From: JACKBJ01 sp964549495
GTDB lineage: Bacteria; Chloroflexota; Anaerolineae; Epilineales; Epilineaceae
Direction: 5' to 3'
DNA length: 13,674 nt
Assembly (NCBI GenBank): GCA_964549495.1
Contig: CAZJWJ010000120.1
Location: forward strand, 1-13,674
How positions within the stretch are numbered: position 1 is the first letter of the stretch; every line of letters starts with the position of its first letter. A program made the translations under genes and the position numbers. Below, in pieces: positions 7,711 to 13,674 of this stretch. The notes beneath the pieces were generated by a model, which was not told the origin of the DNA, did no database searches, and worked only from the letters and a program-made list of their open reading frames with translations.

Positions 7711-9030
7711 TTACCCTTCGGAGCGTCGCGACTCCAGGGTCCAGGCCAGGATCCCGCAGAGCACGAAGAAGATCGCGTTGACCCGGCCGTGCCAGGATAG
7801 CATGCGGGCGATGTCCAGGCCGGCCAGGCGCAGCCCGTAGCCCATCGCCAGGGGCATCGCGATCGCGGCGCCCAGCCCGGAGACCCGCATCAGCCACCGC
7901 GCGAACGGCGAGGCGAGGCTCGGCGCGATCCACCACAGCTGCAATGCGCCGATGGCCAGCAGGCCCAGGCCCATGCCCAGCGCGCCGGCCACTTCGAGCC
8001 CCCTCGCCAGCCGCCCGATCCAGCTCGGGTCGAGGCTTCCCGCGAGCCCGCCCGCCGGAGCCGCGCCGGCTTCGGTCAGCGGACCCAGTCCGATGCCGGC
8101 GGCCACCAAGGGAAAGGCCAAGGCCACGGCAGCCGTGCCCATCCAAAGCCCCAGCGTGGCGACCCCATCGCGCCTGCGTCGGGATCGGAGGCCGATCGAG
8201 TCGGATTCGGCCGCCTTCGCCGCGCCGGGACGGCCTTGACGAAGCCATCGTCCGGCCATCACCACCAGCACCGCCGCGCCGAAGCCAGCATAGTGGAAAT
8301 GCGCCACCGTCAGCCGCGCGACCAGGGCGCCGTAGCCCAGGTCCAGGGCCAGACGCGTGGCCAGCAGCCAGGCCGCGCCCACCGACCACCAGAGCAGCGC
8401 GATCCACGCGCATCGTTCAGCCCACCAGGTTGCGTCGGCCAGGCGTGCCGGCCAGCCGAGGGAGACCATGACGCGCCCCCGGCCACTTCCATCGCCACGG
8501 TCCAGGGCATCCGCCAGCAGCTGGCGCCCCCGATGGCCGGTCACTCCCAATGCCAGTCCAATCCAGGGCAGGGCCAAGATCCCGGCGGCCGGCCCCGTCG
8601 GCATCAGCAAGCTGGCCGAAGCCAGGCCCCCGGCTGCCGGCAGCAGCAGGCCCAACCCGGCTGGCAGATCGCGGCCCGATCGCTGATCCGCTCGCGCAGG
8701 ATCCTGTGCATCCTCGCTCGCCCGGCCGATCGATGCGTCCCGTGCCTCCACCAGCAGCGCCATCCCCAGGGGAACGACGACCAGCAACGCGAGCATCGAC
8801 CAGCGGGACACCGCGCCCGACATGCCCCCGCCGTCGACGGGCACCGGCAGCAAGGCCAACCAGGCCAAGGCGCCCAGCAGCGCAGCGCTTTGCAGCCGGC
8901 GCAGCACCGGATCCGCGGGTCCGTCCATGGCCATGATCCTCCTCTCGCCTCCGTCTCGATGCCCCGTCCCGACCGCCTCGGGGCCCATCCAGGCCCGGTC
9001 CGCCACCTCGTAGATCTCCAGCGCGCTCAT
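7711..9030 (-). CDS. YndJ-family polytopic membrane protein
   Basis: The 439-residue protein has about ten hydrophobic segments, from roughly residue 47 to 430. Family marks are the central TVAHFHYAGF motif (241-250) and the C-terminal W-H-G-R-x-N-A motif (413-419) inside a final membrane helix, both as I know them from Bacillus YndJ-like proteins. Its biochemical role is unknown; the conserved histidines in membrane context could bind a metal or a lipid-like ligand (inference). The ATG at 9030 overlaps the stop of the DUF1990 gene (ATGA), which indicates translational coupling, and the first 23 codons use codons like the rest. An alternative start is ATG 8928 (405 residues), preceded by a strong AGGAGG at 8938-8943 with 9 nt spacing, directly before the first membrane segment. 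The frame is certain and the start is not. Confidence 0.85.
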   Translation of the reverse strand: MSALEIYEVADRAWMGPEAVGTGHRDGGERRIMAMDGPADPVLRRLQSAALLGALAWLALLPVPVDGGGMSGAVSRWSMLALLVVVPLGMALLVEARDASIGRASEDAQDPARADQRSGRDLPAGLGLLLPAAGGLASASLLMPTGPAAGILALPWIGLALGVTGHRGRQLLADALDRGDGSGRGRVMVSLGWPARLADATWWAERCAWIALLWWSVGAAWLLATRLALDLGYGALVARLTVAHFHYAGFGAAVLVVMAGRWLRQGRPGAAKAAESDSIGLRSRRRRDGVATLGLWMGTAAVALAFPLVAAGIGLGPLTEAGAAPAGGLAGSLDPSWIGRLARGLEVAGALGMGLGLLAIGALQLWWIAPSLASPFARWLMRVSGLGAAIAMPLAMGYGLRLAGLDIARMLSWHGRVNAIFFVLCGILAWTLESRRSEG

Positions 9031-9761
9031 GCCGCTGCCCCTTCTCGCCCCGCGACCGATGCGCTCGGCCTCGCGGCCTGCTCCCGCTCGCGCAGCATCC
9101 GCTCGACCCGCTTGGCGACACTGGCCAGCCCCTGCCGATGCGCCCGATGCTGATAATGCCGCAAGATCGCAAAGTGCAGCGAGCGCAGGCCCGGCCAGTC
9201 GGTCAAGCGGCCGAGGCTGGGTTTGGCCCGCGCCGCCATGCCCAGCACCAACCGCTGCTGGGCGTCCAGCTCGACCCAGACCCGCCACCAGCCGCGACCG
9301 GGATGGTGCTCGGTGGTGATGTAGCCGATGGCCCAGCGATCCGGGCCGGTCTTGGCGCCGCAGACCTCGGCCATCGACAACATGCTCAGGAGGGGCCGGC
9401 CCAAGAAGCGCAGGATGTGCAGCCGCTGCACGATCCGATCCCCATCCCGCGCAAAGCGATCCTCCATCAGGAATGGCCCTCGAGCCTCGAGCACGCGCGA
9501 CGGATAGAAGCGATAGTGCAGCAGCTCTTGGCCTACCGCTGCCAGCAGCGCTCGATCCGCCCGCTCGGCCAGCACGATCCGATAGCGATCCTCGGCCATC
9601 CCGTGCCCGTCCTCGCCCTCGCCAGGCCAGAGCGGGACATCGGCCCAGCGATCCAGCCAGGCCGGGTCGGGGGCCCCGCCAGCCAGCAGGCCGATCCGCC
9701 CGCCGCTGAGCCAGGGGCGTTGAAGGGGAGCGTTCCGAGCATCCGATCTGAACATGTTCAT
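9027..9761 (-). CDS. DUF1990-like protein
   Basis: The product is 244 residues. The region 80-210 resembles DUF1990 (PF09348): an R-F-Y-P-S-R-V motif (84-90), a GDRIVQR strand (107-113), a core WAIGYITTEHHPGRGWWRVWVE (143-164, with EHHPxRG), an A-K-P motif (179-181) and a C-terminal helix rich in R/Q/H (192-212). DUF1990 proteins are small, probably SRPBCC-like lipid- or ligand-binding folds of unknown function. No signal peptide or membrane segment is seen, so it should be cytosolic. The ATG at 9761 has AGGAG 7 nt upstream; its start codon lies inside the palindrome at 9749-9760. Its stop overlaps the YndJ-family start, so the two proteins are probably made together and may act in one complex (inference). 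Confidence 0.7.
   Translation of the reverse strand: MNMFRSDARNAPLQRPWLSGGRIGLLAGGAPDPAWLDRWADVPLWPGEGEDGHGMAEDRYRIVLAERADRALLAAVGQELLHYRFYPSRVLEARGPFLMEDRFARDGDRIVQRLHILRFLGRPLLSMLSMAEVCGAKTGPDRWAIGYITTEHHPGRGWWRVWVELDAQQRLVLGMAARAKPSLGRLTDWPGLRSLHFAILRHYQHRAHRQGLASVAKRVERMLREREQAARPSASVAGREGAAA
9749..9760. promoter_or_regulatory. Palindromic operator copy C over the DUF1990 start codon
   Basis: A perfect 12-bp palindrome, TGAACATGTTCA, overlaps the start codon of the DUF1990 gene (codons 1-5). The same sequence lies at the tetR promoter, so it is probably a binding site of the local TetR-family repressor. Binding here could block transcription through the operon or act on an internal promoter in the 84-bp gap upstream, where I see no clear -35/-10 pair. 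Confidence 0.6.
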
Positions 9762-9845
9762 GTTTAGACTCCTGTTGGATTCTTCACGATGGTCTGGTTG
9801 GTGTTCTTTCGAAACTGCAGCACCGAACTCGGCAGGGATGGGGGG

Positions 9846-10370
9846 CTATCGTCGCATGATGGCATGGGCTATGGCCGTGCCGGCCATGCCGCCGATCGCC
9901 CCGAGCAGCGTGTATGGGGACAAGACCGGGCTGTGTCCGAGTAGATCCTCACCCCAGGGCAGGATCGCGAGGCTGAGCGGACCCAGGATCAGGCCGAGCA
10001 GCGAGAAGCCGAGGATCCAGCACCAGGCGGGCAGGGCGCGGCCACGGGATGCCTGAAGACCGCCAAGCAGGAGCCCGGGCAGCAGGCCGGCCAAGCCCCC
10101 GATGAACACGGCGACGGCCGAGATCGGGAAGGCGAATGCCAGCATGGAGAGGGACAGGGCGATGAGCTCCGACGTCTCGGGCGGTGGGCTCTCCAGCAGG
10201 CCGAGCAGGGACAAGATCGGGACGGCGATGAACGGGCCGACCAGCCCGCTCAACGCGCCGGAGATGGCACCCAATCGAAGTCCTTGACCGAGGGATGGGC
10301 CCGTGGTCACCGGCAGAGCATCATCGGCGACGCTGGGTTGAGACGAAGTGATATCTGTGAACGTGTTCAT
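9846..10370 (-). CDS. Small four-helix membrane protein, function unknown
   Basis: The product is 174 residues. The ATG at 10370 is preferred over the in-frame ATG at 10397 because AGGAGG lies 6 nt before it and the longer form adds only a basic, non-conserved-looking stretch. After a polar N-terminus (1-30) there are four hydrophobic segments, about 33-58, 68-103 (possibly two), 114-137 and 151-170, rich in Gly, Leu and Ser. The predicted C-terminus is MRR. I recognise no family. It sits between the ABC1 kinase (46-bp gap) and the DUF1990 gene (84-bp gap) in the same direction, and its start codon lies in a copy of the operator palindrome, so it is very likely part of the TetR-controlled module. 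It could be a target or partner of the kinase (speculation). Confidence 0.85.
   Translation of the reverse strand: MNTFTDITSSQPSVADDALPVTTGPSLGQGLRLGAISGALSGLVGPFIAVPILSLLGLLESPPPETSELIALSLSMLAFAFPISAVAVFIGGLAGLLPGLLLGGLQASRGRALPAWCWILGFSLLGLILGPLSLAILPWGEDLLGHSPVLSPYTLLGAIGGMAGTAIAHAIMRR
10358..10369. promoter_or_regulatory. Palindromic operator copy B over the small membrane protein start
   Basis: TGAACGTGTTCA differs at one central base from the perfect palindrome found at the tetR promoter and the DUF1990 start. It begins inside the start codon at 10370. The outer TGAAC/GTTCA half-sites are intact, which supports the same repressor binding here. Confidence 0.55.
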
Positions 10371-10416
10371 GTTTGACCTCCTGCTTCGTGACCCCATGGC
10401 TCTTGGGGCTCGATTC

Positions 10417-11748
10417 CTAGCTCGTCTCGAGATGGGGGCGGATCACCTGCCGGCAATCCACCCGCGCACCGATCTGGTGCAGCAGGTTGTAGAGACCGAA
10501 CTGACTGCGCTCGAAGAGGACCAGCGGCCCCGACGCGATGCCCAGCTGGGCCACCTGGCGCAGGCAAGCCGATAGCTCGCGCAGCGGTCCGAGCTCACCA
10601 AAATCCCAGCTGCCCGCAACGTGGAAGCGCCCGACGTTGGCGCGTTGCAGCCGGAGCAGTGCGTCGCGACGCGACTCGACCATCGGATCATCGTCCTGGT
10701 AGAGGCCCAAGCGGCGATACTGGCGATCCAGAGCGTCCACGTCCTCGATCGGGATCCGGTAGAGCTGCCGGATCTGATCGGCCCGCTCGGCGCTGAGCAT
10801 CTCGACGCATCCGAAGTCGATCAGCCCGATCCCACCCTCCTCGTCCAGGAGCAGGTTGCCGGGATGCGGGTCGGCATGGAAGCGACGCAGCTCGAAGGCT
10901 TGTCGGAAGAAGAGCGCGAGCAGTCGCGTTCCGAGCGCATCCCGATCGGCTCGGCCGGGATCCCGCTTCAACCACTCATCCAGCGGCACCCCCTCGAGCA
11001 GCTCCATGCTCAAGACCCGCTCGCTCGATCGCTCGAGATCGACCGCAGGAATCCGCAGTCCCGACTCACCACCCAGGGCCTGCCCGAAGAATTCGAGCTG
11101 CTCGGCCTCGGCCCGGTAGTCGGTCTCGGCCAGGATGCGATCGCGCAGGTATACCAAGGCTTCGCGCAGGGCGCCGGCTTCGGTGCCGGCCAGCCGCAGC
11201 GCGCTCAGCGAGCGCTCCATCAACCGGAAGTCGCTCTCCACCGCGCGCCGGATGCCGGGGTACTGCACCTTGACCGCCAGGACCGTCCCATCCTCGAGCC
11301 AGGCTCGATGCACCTGGCCCAGCGAGGCCGCCGCGAAGGGCCGCGCCTCCCAGCGCCGGAAGACCGCTTCCGGCTCGCGCCCCAGGCCCTGGCGCAACTG
11401 CACCCGCGCCAAACTGGGGTGCATCGGCGGTGCCGAGCGCTGCAAGCTCGAGAGCTTGCGTACGTAGGCATCCGGCAGCCCGTGCCCCTGCTGGGCCAGC
11501 AGCTGTCCCAGCTTGGCCACCAAGCCCCGCAGATCCCCCGCCGCCTCCAACAGCGTCAGCGCATTGGCCTCCGCCGTAGCTTCCGACAAGGCCTCCTTGC
11601 GCTCTGGACTGGCGCCCGACTTGCGAATCGCGGTGGCCGCGCTGCGGCCGGCCACCACCGCGCCGGCCCGCCCCATGCGGATCAGCCGCGAAGCCTCGCT
11701 CCCCGAGGTCTCGCGCCCGCGCGCCTCACGATTCCGATCGCCGCCCAT
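10417..11748 (-). CDS. ABC1/AarF/UbiB-type atypical kinase
   Basis: The 443-residue protein has all main motifs of the ABC1 (PF03109) protein-kinase-like family: the family-specific K-L-G-Q at 79-82; the Ala-rich nucleotide loop AAASLGQVH (139-147) that replaces the usual Gly-rich loop; catalytic-type lysine K160 in AVKVQYPG; the ExD signature E208-T-D210; catalytic-loop-like HADPHPGN (291-298); and the metal-binding DFG at 311-313. ABC1 proteins bind ATP and act in quinone and lipid metabolism or lipid transport, with small-molecule or ATPase roles more likely than protein phosphorylation. No C-terminal membrane helices are seen, unlike true UbiB, so it is not the ubiquinone-operon protein. 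The ATG at 11748 is 3 bp after the tetR stop, with GGAGA upstream, which implies co-translation with tetR. Confidence 0.93.
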   Translation of the reverse strand: MGGDRNREARGRETSGSEASRLIRMGRAGAVVAGRSAATAIRKSGASPERKEALSEATAEANALTLLEAAGDLRGLVAKLGQLLAQQGHGLPDAYVRKLSSLQRSAPPMHPSLARVQLRQGLGREPEAVFRRWEARPFAAASLGQVHRAWLEDGTVLAVKVQYPGIRRAVESDFRLMERSLSALRLAGTEAGALREALVYLRDRILAETDYRAEAEQLEFFGQALGGESGLRIPAVDLERSSERVLSMELLEGVPLDEWLKRDPGRADRDALGTRLLALFFRQAFELRRFHADPHPGNLLLDEEGGIGLIDFGCVEMLSAERADQIRQLYRIPIEDVDALDRQYRRLGLYQDDDPMVESRRDALLRLQRANVGRFHVAGSWDFGELGPLRELSACLRQVAQLGIASGPLVLFERSQFGLYNLLHQIGARVDCRQVIRPHLETS

Positions 11749-11751
11749 GCC

Positions 11752-12456
11752 CTATCTCCGATCTCCCGTCGAGCCATCGACCACGCCCACCTCTCCAGGA
11801 TCCCCGACGCCCCGGTCTGCCAGGCTGACCAGCTCGAGCGCGCTACCCTCCCGCAGCGCCCCGATCAGGAATCGGAGACTCCGATCGATCAGCGAGTAGC
11901 TGTCCGCCTTCCCCTCCGACTCGTCATTCAGCCAGAACAGCAAGATGCCCAGGTTGTAGACCCAGAAAGACTGCAGCAGCATCGGCCGGTAGCCCGGCAG
12001 GTCGGGCAGCTCGCCTCGCGCCACCGCCCCGTCCACGATCTCGTCCACCAATTCCAGACATCGCCCCTTGAGCGCCCCCACATCCTCCCCGAAGGGACTC
12101 AACCGCGACCCTGGCGCCGCCGCCTGCGGCACCACCGCGTGCAGGAAGCCCGCGAAGGGCCGCATCTCCTCGAGCTGGATCGCCAGGAGCAGGAAGACCT
12201 GCTCCTCCAGTGCCATCCCCTCCCCGGCCTCCCGCCGATAGCGCCGCAGCACCTTCTCCAGCGACCGATCGAAGAAGGCTAGCGCCAAGTGCTCCTTGGT
12301 CGGAAAGTAGTTGTAGGTCGTGCCCAGCGCGATACCGGCCTCGCCCGCGATGTCCCGCATCGTCGTCTCGCGAAAGCCCTTGCGCTGGAAGAGCCTCAAC
12401 GACGCGTTCAAGATCGCCGCCCGCGTCTCCGCCTTCTTGTCCTCCCGCAGCCCCAT
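11752..12456 (-). CDS. TetR/AcrR-family transcriptional repressor
   Basis: The product is 234 residues (235 if the overlapping GTG at 12459 is used). The N-terminal TetR_N domain (PF00440) runs from about 8 to 55: R-A-A-I-L-N-A-S-L-R-L-F, then the helix-turn-helix TTMRDIAGEAGIALGTTYNYF with the recognition-helix signature G-T-T-Y-N-Y-F and K54-E55. The C-terminal part (about 75-210) is the helical ligand and dimer domain; its ligand is unknown, though the pocket segment FWVYNLGILLFWL is strongly hydrophobic. The last 25 residues are polar and probably disordered. GAGGTGA is placed 6 nt before the ATG at 12456 when its GAGG core is counted. Its promoter carries a palindrome right after the predicted transcription start, the layout of autorepression. 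The repressor likely also controls the downstream kinase, membrane protein, DUF1990, YndJ and mscL genes. Confidence 0.94.
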   Translation of the reverse strand: MGLREDKKAETRAAILNASLRLFQRKGFRETTMRDIAGEAGIALGTTYNYFPTKEHLALAFFDRSLEKVLRRYRREAGEGMALEEQVFLLLAIQLEEMRPFAGFLHAVVPQAAAPGSRLSPFGEDVGALKGRCLELVDEIVDGAVARGELPDLPGYRPMLLQSFWVYNLGILLFWLNDESEGKADSYSLIDRSLRFLIGALREGSALELVSLADRGVGDPGEVGVVDGSTGDRR

Positions 12457-12464
12457 CACTCACC

Positions 12465-12485
12465 TCATCCCATGAACATGTTCAT
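12465..12485 (-). other. Possible six-codon leader ORF in the tetR 5' UTR
   Basis: ATGAACATGTTCATGGGATGA would encode M-N-M-F-M-G and stop 8 nt before the tetR ATG, inside the tetR ribosome-site area. Its first four codons are the same as those of the DUF1990 gene and nearly those of the small membrane protein. The predicted mRNA 5' end is only about 4 nt upstream, so it would be almost leaderless. It may be a by-product of the palindrome. Confidence 0.2.
12473..12484. promoter_or_regulatory. Palindromic operator copy A at the tetR promoter
   Basis: The perfect palindrome TGAACATGTTCA (14 bp when the flanking A/T is counted, 12472-12485) lies 16 bp before the tetR ATG and starts about 4 nt after the predicted transcription start. 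This position lets a bound repressor block tetR initiation. Copies recur at 10358-10369 and 9749-9760. Confidence 0.7.
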
Positions 12486-12495
12486 ATCTCGACTC

Positions 12496-12524
12496 AGTAT
12501 ACCCATCCCACCGGCTCTCGTCAA
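12496..12524 (-). promoter_or_regulatory. Sigma70-type promoter of the tetR operon
   Basis: On the minus strand the -35 box is TTGACG (12519-12524), the spacer is exactly 17 bp and the -10 box is TATACT (12496-12501). Five of six bases match the consensus in each box. Transcription should start near 12489, immediately before operator A. Confidence 0.75.
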
Positions 12525-12539
12525 TGCCCATCCGTGAAC

Positions 12540-12633
12540 CTGGACGCGTAAGATTCGGACGCGGGAGCGCGTGTTCACAGCGAGAGTCCAACCACAACTC
12601 TATCCCTACTGCCCGCCTACCCAGGAGCGGAGC
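12540..12633 (+). other. Leader of the divergent gene
   Basis: This is non-coding sequence between the tetR promoter and the divergent ATG. A TAAGAT at 12549-12554 could be a -10 box, but no -35 box fits at 16-18 bp. Half-sites of the tetR operator, TGAAC (12535-12539) and GTTCA (12573-12577), flank it in inverted orientation, 33 bp apart. A GTG at 12571 in the same frame has no good ribosome site and is not used as the start. Confidence 0.3.
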
Positions 12634-13509
12634 ATGACGAGGCGATCTCGTGTCGATCCCTCACCTCATGACAAGTGGCCCATCTGGCGACGGGTCGCCG
12701 TCCTGATCGGACTGGCTCTCGCGGCGCTGCCCGTCCTCTCCTGGCTCCTGCTCCTGTTTGGACTGCCGTTGACGGCGAATTGGCGCTGGTTCACCCTCCT
12801 CGCAACGGCGGGCCGCGCTCTGTGGCTCGTGCTCCCGGGTCTTGCCCTGCTCTTGACGCTCGAGCACCACTGGCTGACGAAGACCCTCGCAGTCCTGGGT
12901 GCCTTGCTTCTCATCCCGATCTTGGTCTTGCTCGGCTACTTCGGGCGCACTTGCGCCATCGGCGAAGCGATCGCCACGCACGAAGCCGACGATTCCTTGC
13001 CGCGCATCCAGGTCGTGAACTGCTGGATTCACATCTTCCATTGGTATCGTGTGCAGCAGGATACCCCGCTTCCGCTCATCGATCGCAAGGTCGCGACCTA
13101 CCTCATCGGGCAGGACGATAGCTGCCCTCCACACGACCTTCGATTCCGAAGCGTTCAGGACGGTCGCTACCTGATCATGAGTGGGCGCCGGTACCCTTCG
13201 GCCGACGATCCACACCCAAGGTACTTCGACCTCGTGCTCTTCGACATCGACCCTGGTCACGGTATCCACCATCGCCTCATTCCGATCGATACAGAGCTTT
13301 CCCCGGACGGTATGAGATACCTGCACTGCAGCCGATTCGAACGACGCCACGAGGATCTTCACAACTTCCTTCGGACCATTACCGTGCAGCCGGCCCCAAC
13401 GACCTCAGGGGTAGAAAGTCCCCATTCGAGCCGTGCGTGCTCGAGTAGATCGACCTGTGCCGTCGCTTCCCTCCGAAAGGGGTGGGGGTGTCCCGTGGCG
13501 AGGGGTTGA
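12634..13509 (+). CDS. Unrecognised three-helix membrane protein with extracytoplasmic domain
   Basis: The product is 291 residues from the ATG at 12634, which has AGGAG 6 nt upstream. A basic N-terminus (MTRRSR) is followed by three hydrophobic segments (about 19-47, 52-76, 82-103). A soluble domain of about 150 residues follows, probably outside the cytoplasm if the N-terminus is inside. It contains Cys107, Cys130, Cys164 and Cys232, a WIHIFHWY segment (131-138) and DLVLFDIDPGHGIHH (199-213). I do not recognise a family. Codon third positions are less GC-biased than in the neighbouring cluster, which may mark a different origin. From about residue 252 the composition changes (Ser, Arg, Cys, Thr) and looks non-coding, and the stop lies within the inverted-repeat region. 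The true C-terminus may be near 13400 with a frameshift or assembly fault after it. Confidence 0.75.
   Translation: MTRRSRVDPSPHDKWPIWRRVAVLIGLALAALPVLSWLLLLFGLPLTANWRWFTLLATAGRALWLVLPGLALLLTLEHHWLTKTLAVLGALLLIPILVLLGYFGRTCAIGEAIATHEADDSLPRIQVVNCWIHIFHWYRVQQDTPLPLIDRKVATYLIGQDDSCPPHDLRFRSVQDGRYLIMSGRRYPSADDPHPRYFDLVLFDIDPGHGIHHRLIPIDTELSPDGMRYLHCSRFERRHEDLHNFLRTITVQPAPTTSGVESPHSSRACSSRSTCAVASLRKGWGCPVARG
13479..13508 (+). repeat. Inverted repeat, left arm
   Basis: This 30-bp G-rich arm, starting GGGGTGGGGGTG, matches the reverse complement of 13599-13628 at 28 of 30 positions. The arm overlaps the end and stop region of the divergent gene. Confidence 0.8.
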
Positions 13510-13674
13510 CTGTCCGAGGAGAGACCGACTCCAACGCGCGCGCGCCCCTTCTCACAGCGCCTTCGGTCCTGCGTCCCCCCACCCGCCCACCCAGGTCCCG
13601 ACCCCTCGCCACCGGACACCCCCACCCCCCCACGAAGTCCCCCCCCTACAACAACACCAGTCGCCCTCAACCCC
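13510..13674. other. C-rich, low-complexity right end
   Basis: I see no gene in these 165 bp. They contain an alternating CG run near 13534-13543, many C-runs of 5-7 bases and the right arm of the inverted repeat. The compositional change from the neighbouring genes suggests an unreliable sequence end or a structured non-coding element. Confidence 0.6.
13599..13628 (-). repeat. Inverted repeat, right arm
   Basis: This C-rich arm pairs with 13479-13508 (28 of 30 positions), leaving a 90-bp loop. Such a repeat at a sequence end can be a real palindrome or an assembly fold-back. Confidence 0.8.

Noticed and set aside
10621..12282. Plus-strand open frame of 553 codons
   Set aside because: It is antisense to the ABC1 kinase and tetR genes, both of which carry full family motifs.
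12534..12578. Inverted half-sites GTGAAC and GTTCAC 33 bp apart near the divergent gene
   Set aside because: The spacing is far from the 2-bp spacing of the three clear operators, so I do not call it a fourth operator; it is kept only as a note.
13359..13670. Minus-strand open frame of 103 codons at the right end
   Set aside because: It is a Gly/Val-rich translation of the C-rich end and inverted repeat, with no ribosome site or recognisable motif.
1..13674. CRISPR arrays, tRNA or rRNA genes, transposases
   Set aside because: I found no regularly spaced repeats, no tRNA- or rRNA-like sequence and no transposase or integrase motif in any frame; the DUF11 repeats are protein modules that differ too much at DNA level to count as a repeat array.

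Overview
The window is GC-rich bacterial DNA. Almost every gene is on the minus strand; one divergent gene lies on the plus strand at the right end. The organism cannot be fixed from sequence alone. The tandem thioredoxin-like lipoprotein, the DUF11 surface proteins and the MscL sequence would fit a Chloroflexota-like bacterium, but this is a weak inference. Long open frames on the plus strand at 110-1588 and 1685-3457 are antisense shadows of one large minus-strand gene that runs off the left edge.

Left part (2-7133, minus): a secreted, modular surface protein of at least 1418 residues has a signal peptide, an N-terminal beta-rich domain, two prealbumin-like (SpaA-type) modules and six complete plus one partial DUF11 modules. 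From residue 249 on, the first eight modules each carry exactly two cysteines. The next gene upstream encodes a 519-residue lipoprotein with two DsbA/thioredoxin-like domains (CPFC and CEPC), a plausible disulfide catalyst for such modules. Beyond it is a 5'-truncated remnant of another DUF11 surface protein that keeps its C-terminal membrane anchor.

Middle part (7245-12456, minus): a compact, apparently co-directional cluster reads, in transcription order, TetR-family repressor, ABC1/UbiB-type atypical kinase, small four-helix membrane protein, DUF1990-like protein, YndJ-family membrane protein and MscL mechanosensitive channel. Gaps range from a 4-base overlap to 84 bp. A near-consensus sigma70 promoter (TTGACG, 17 bp, TATACT) precedes tetR. 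A 12-bp palindrome, TGAACATGTTCA, lies just downstream of the predicted tetR transcription start and recurs, perfect or with one change, exactly over the start codons of the small membrane protein and the DUF1990 gene. I read these as three operators of the local TetR repressor. The cluster therefore looks like an autoregulated envelope/membrane module whose inducer and function are unknown; this is the best candidate for an undescribed system here.

Right part (12460-13674): a 174-bp divergent intergenic region leads into a plus-strand gene for an unrecognised protein with three membrane segments and an extracytoplasmic domain. Its last 40 or so codons look unlike coding sequence and run into a C-rich end that contains a 30-bp imperfect inverted repeat (28/30). 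This may be an assembly-end artefact or a real structure.
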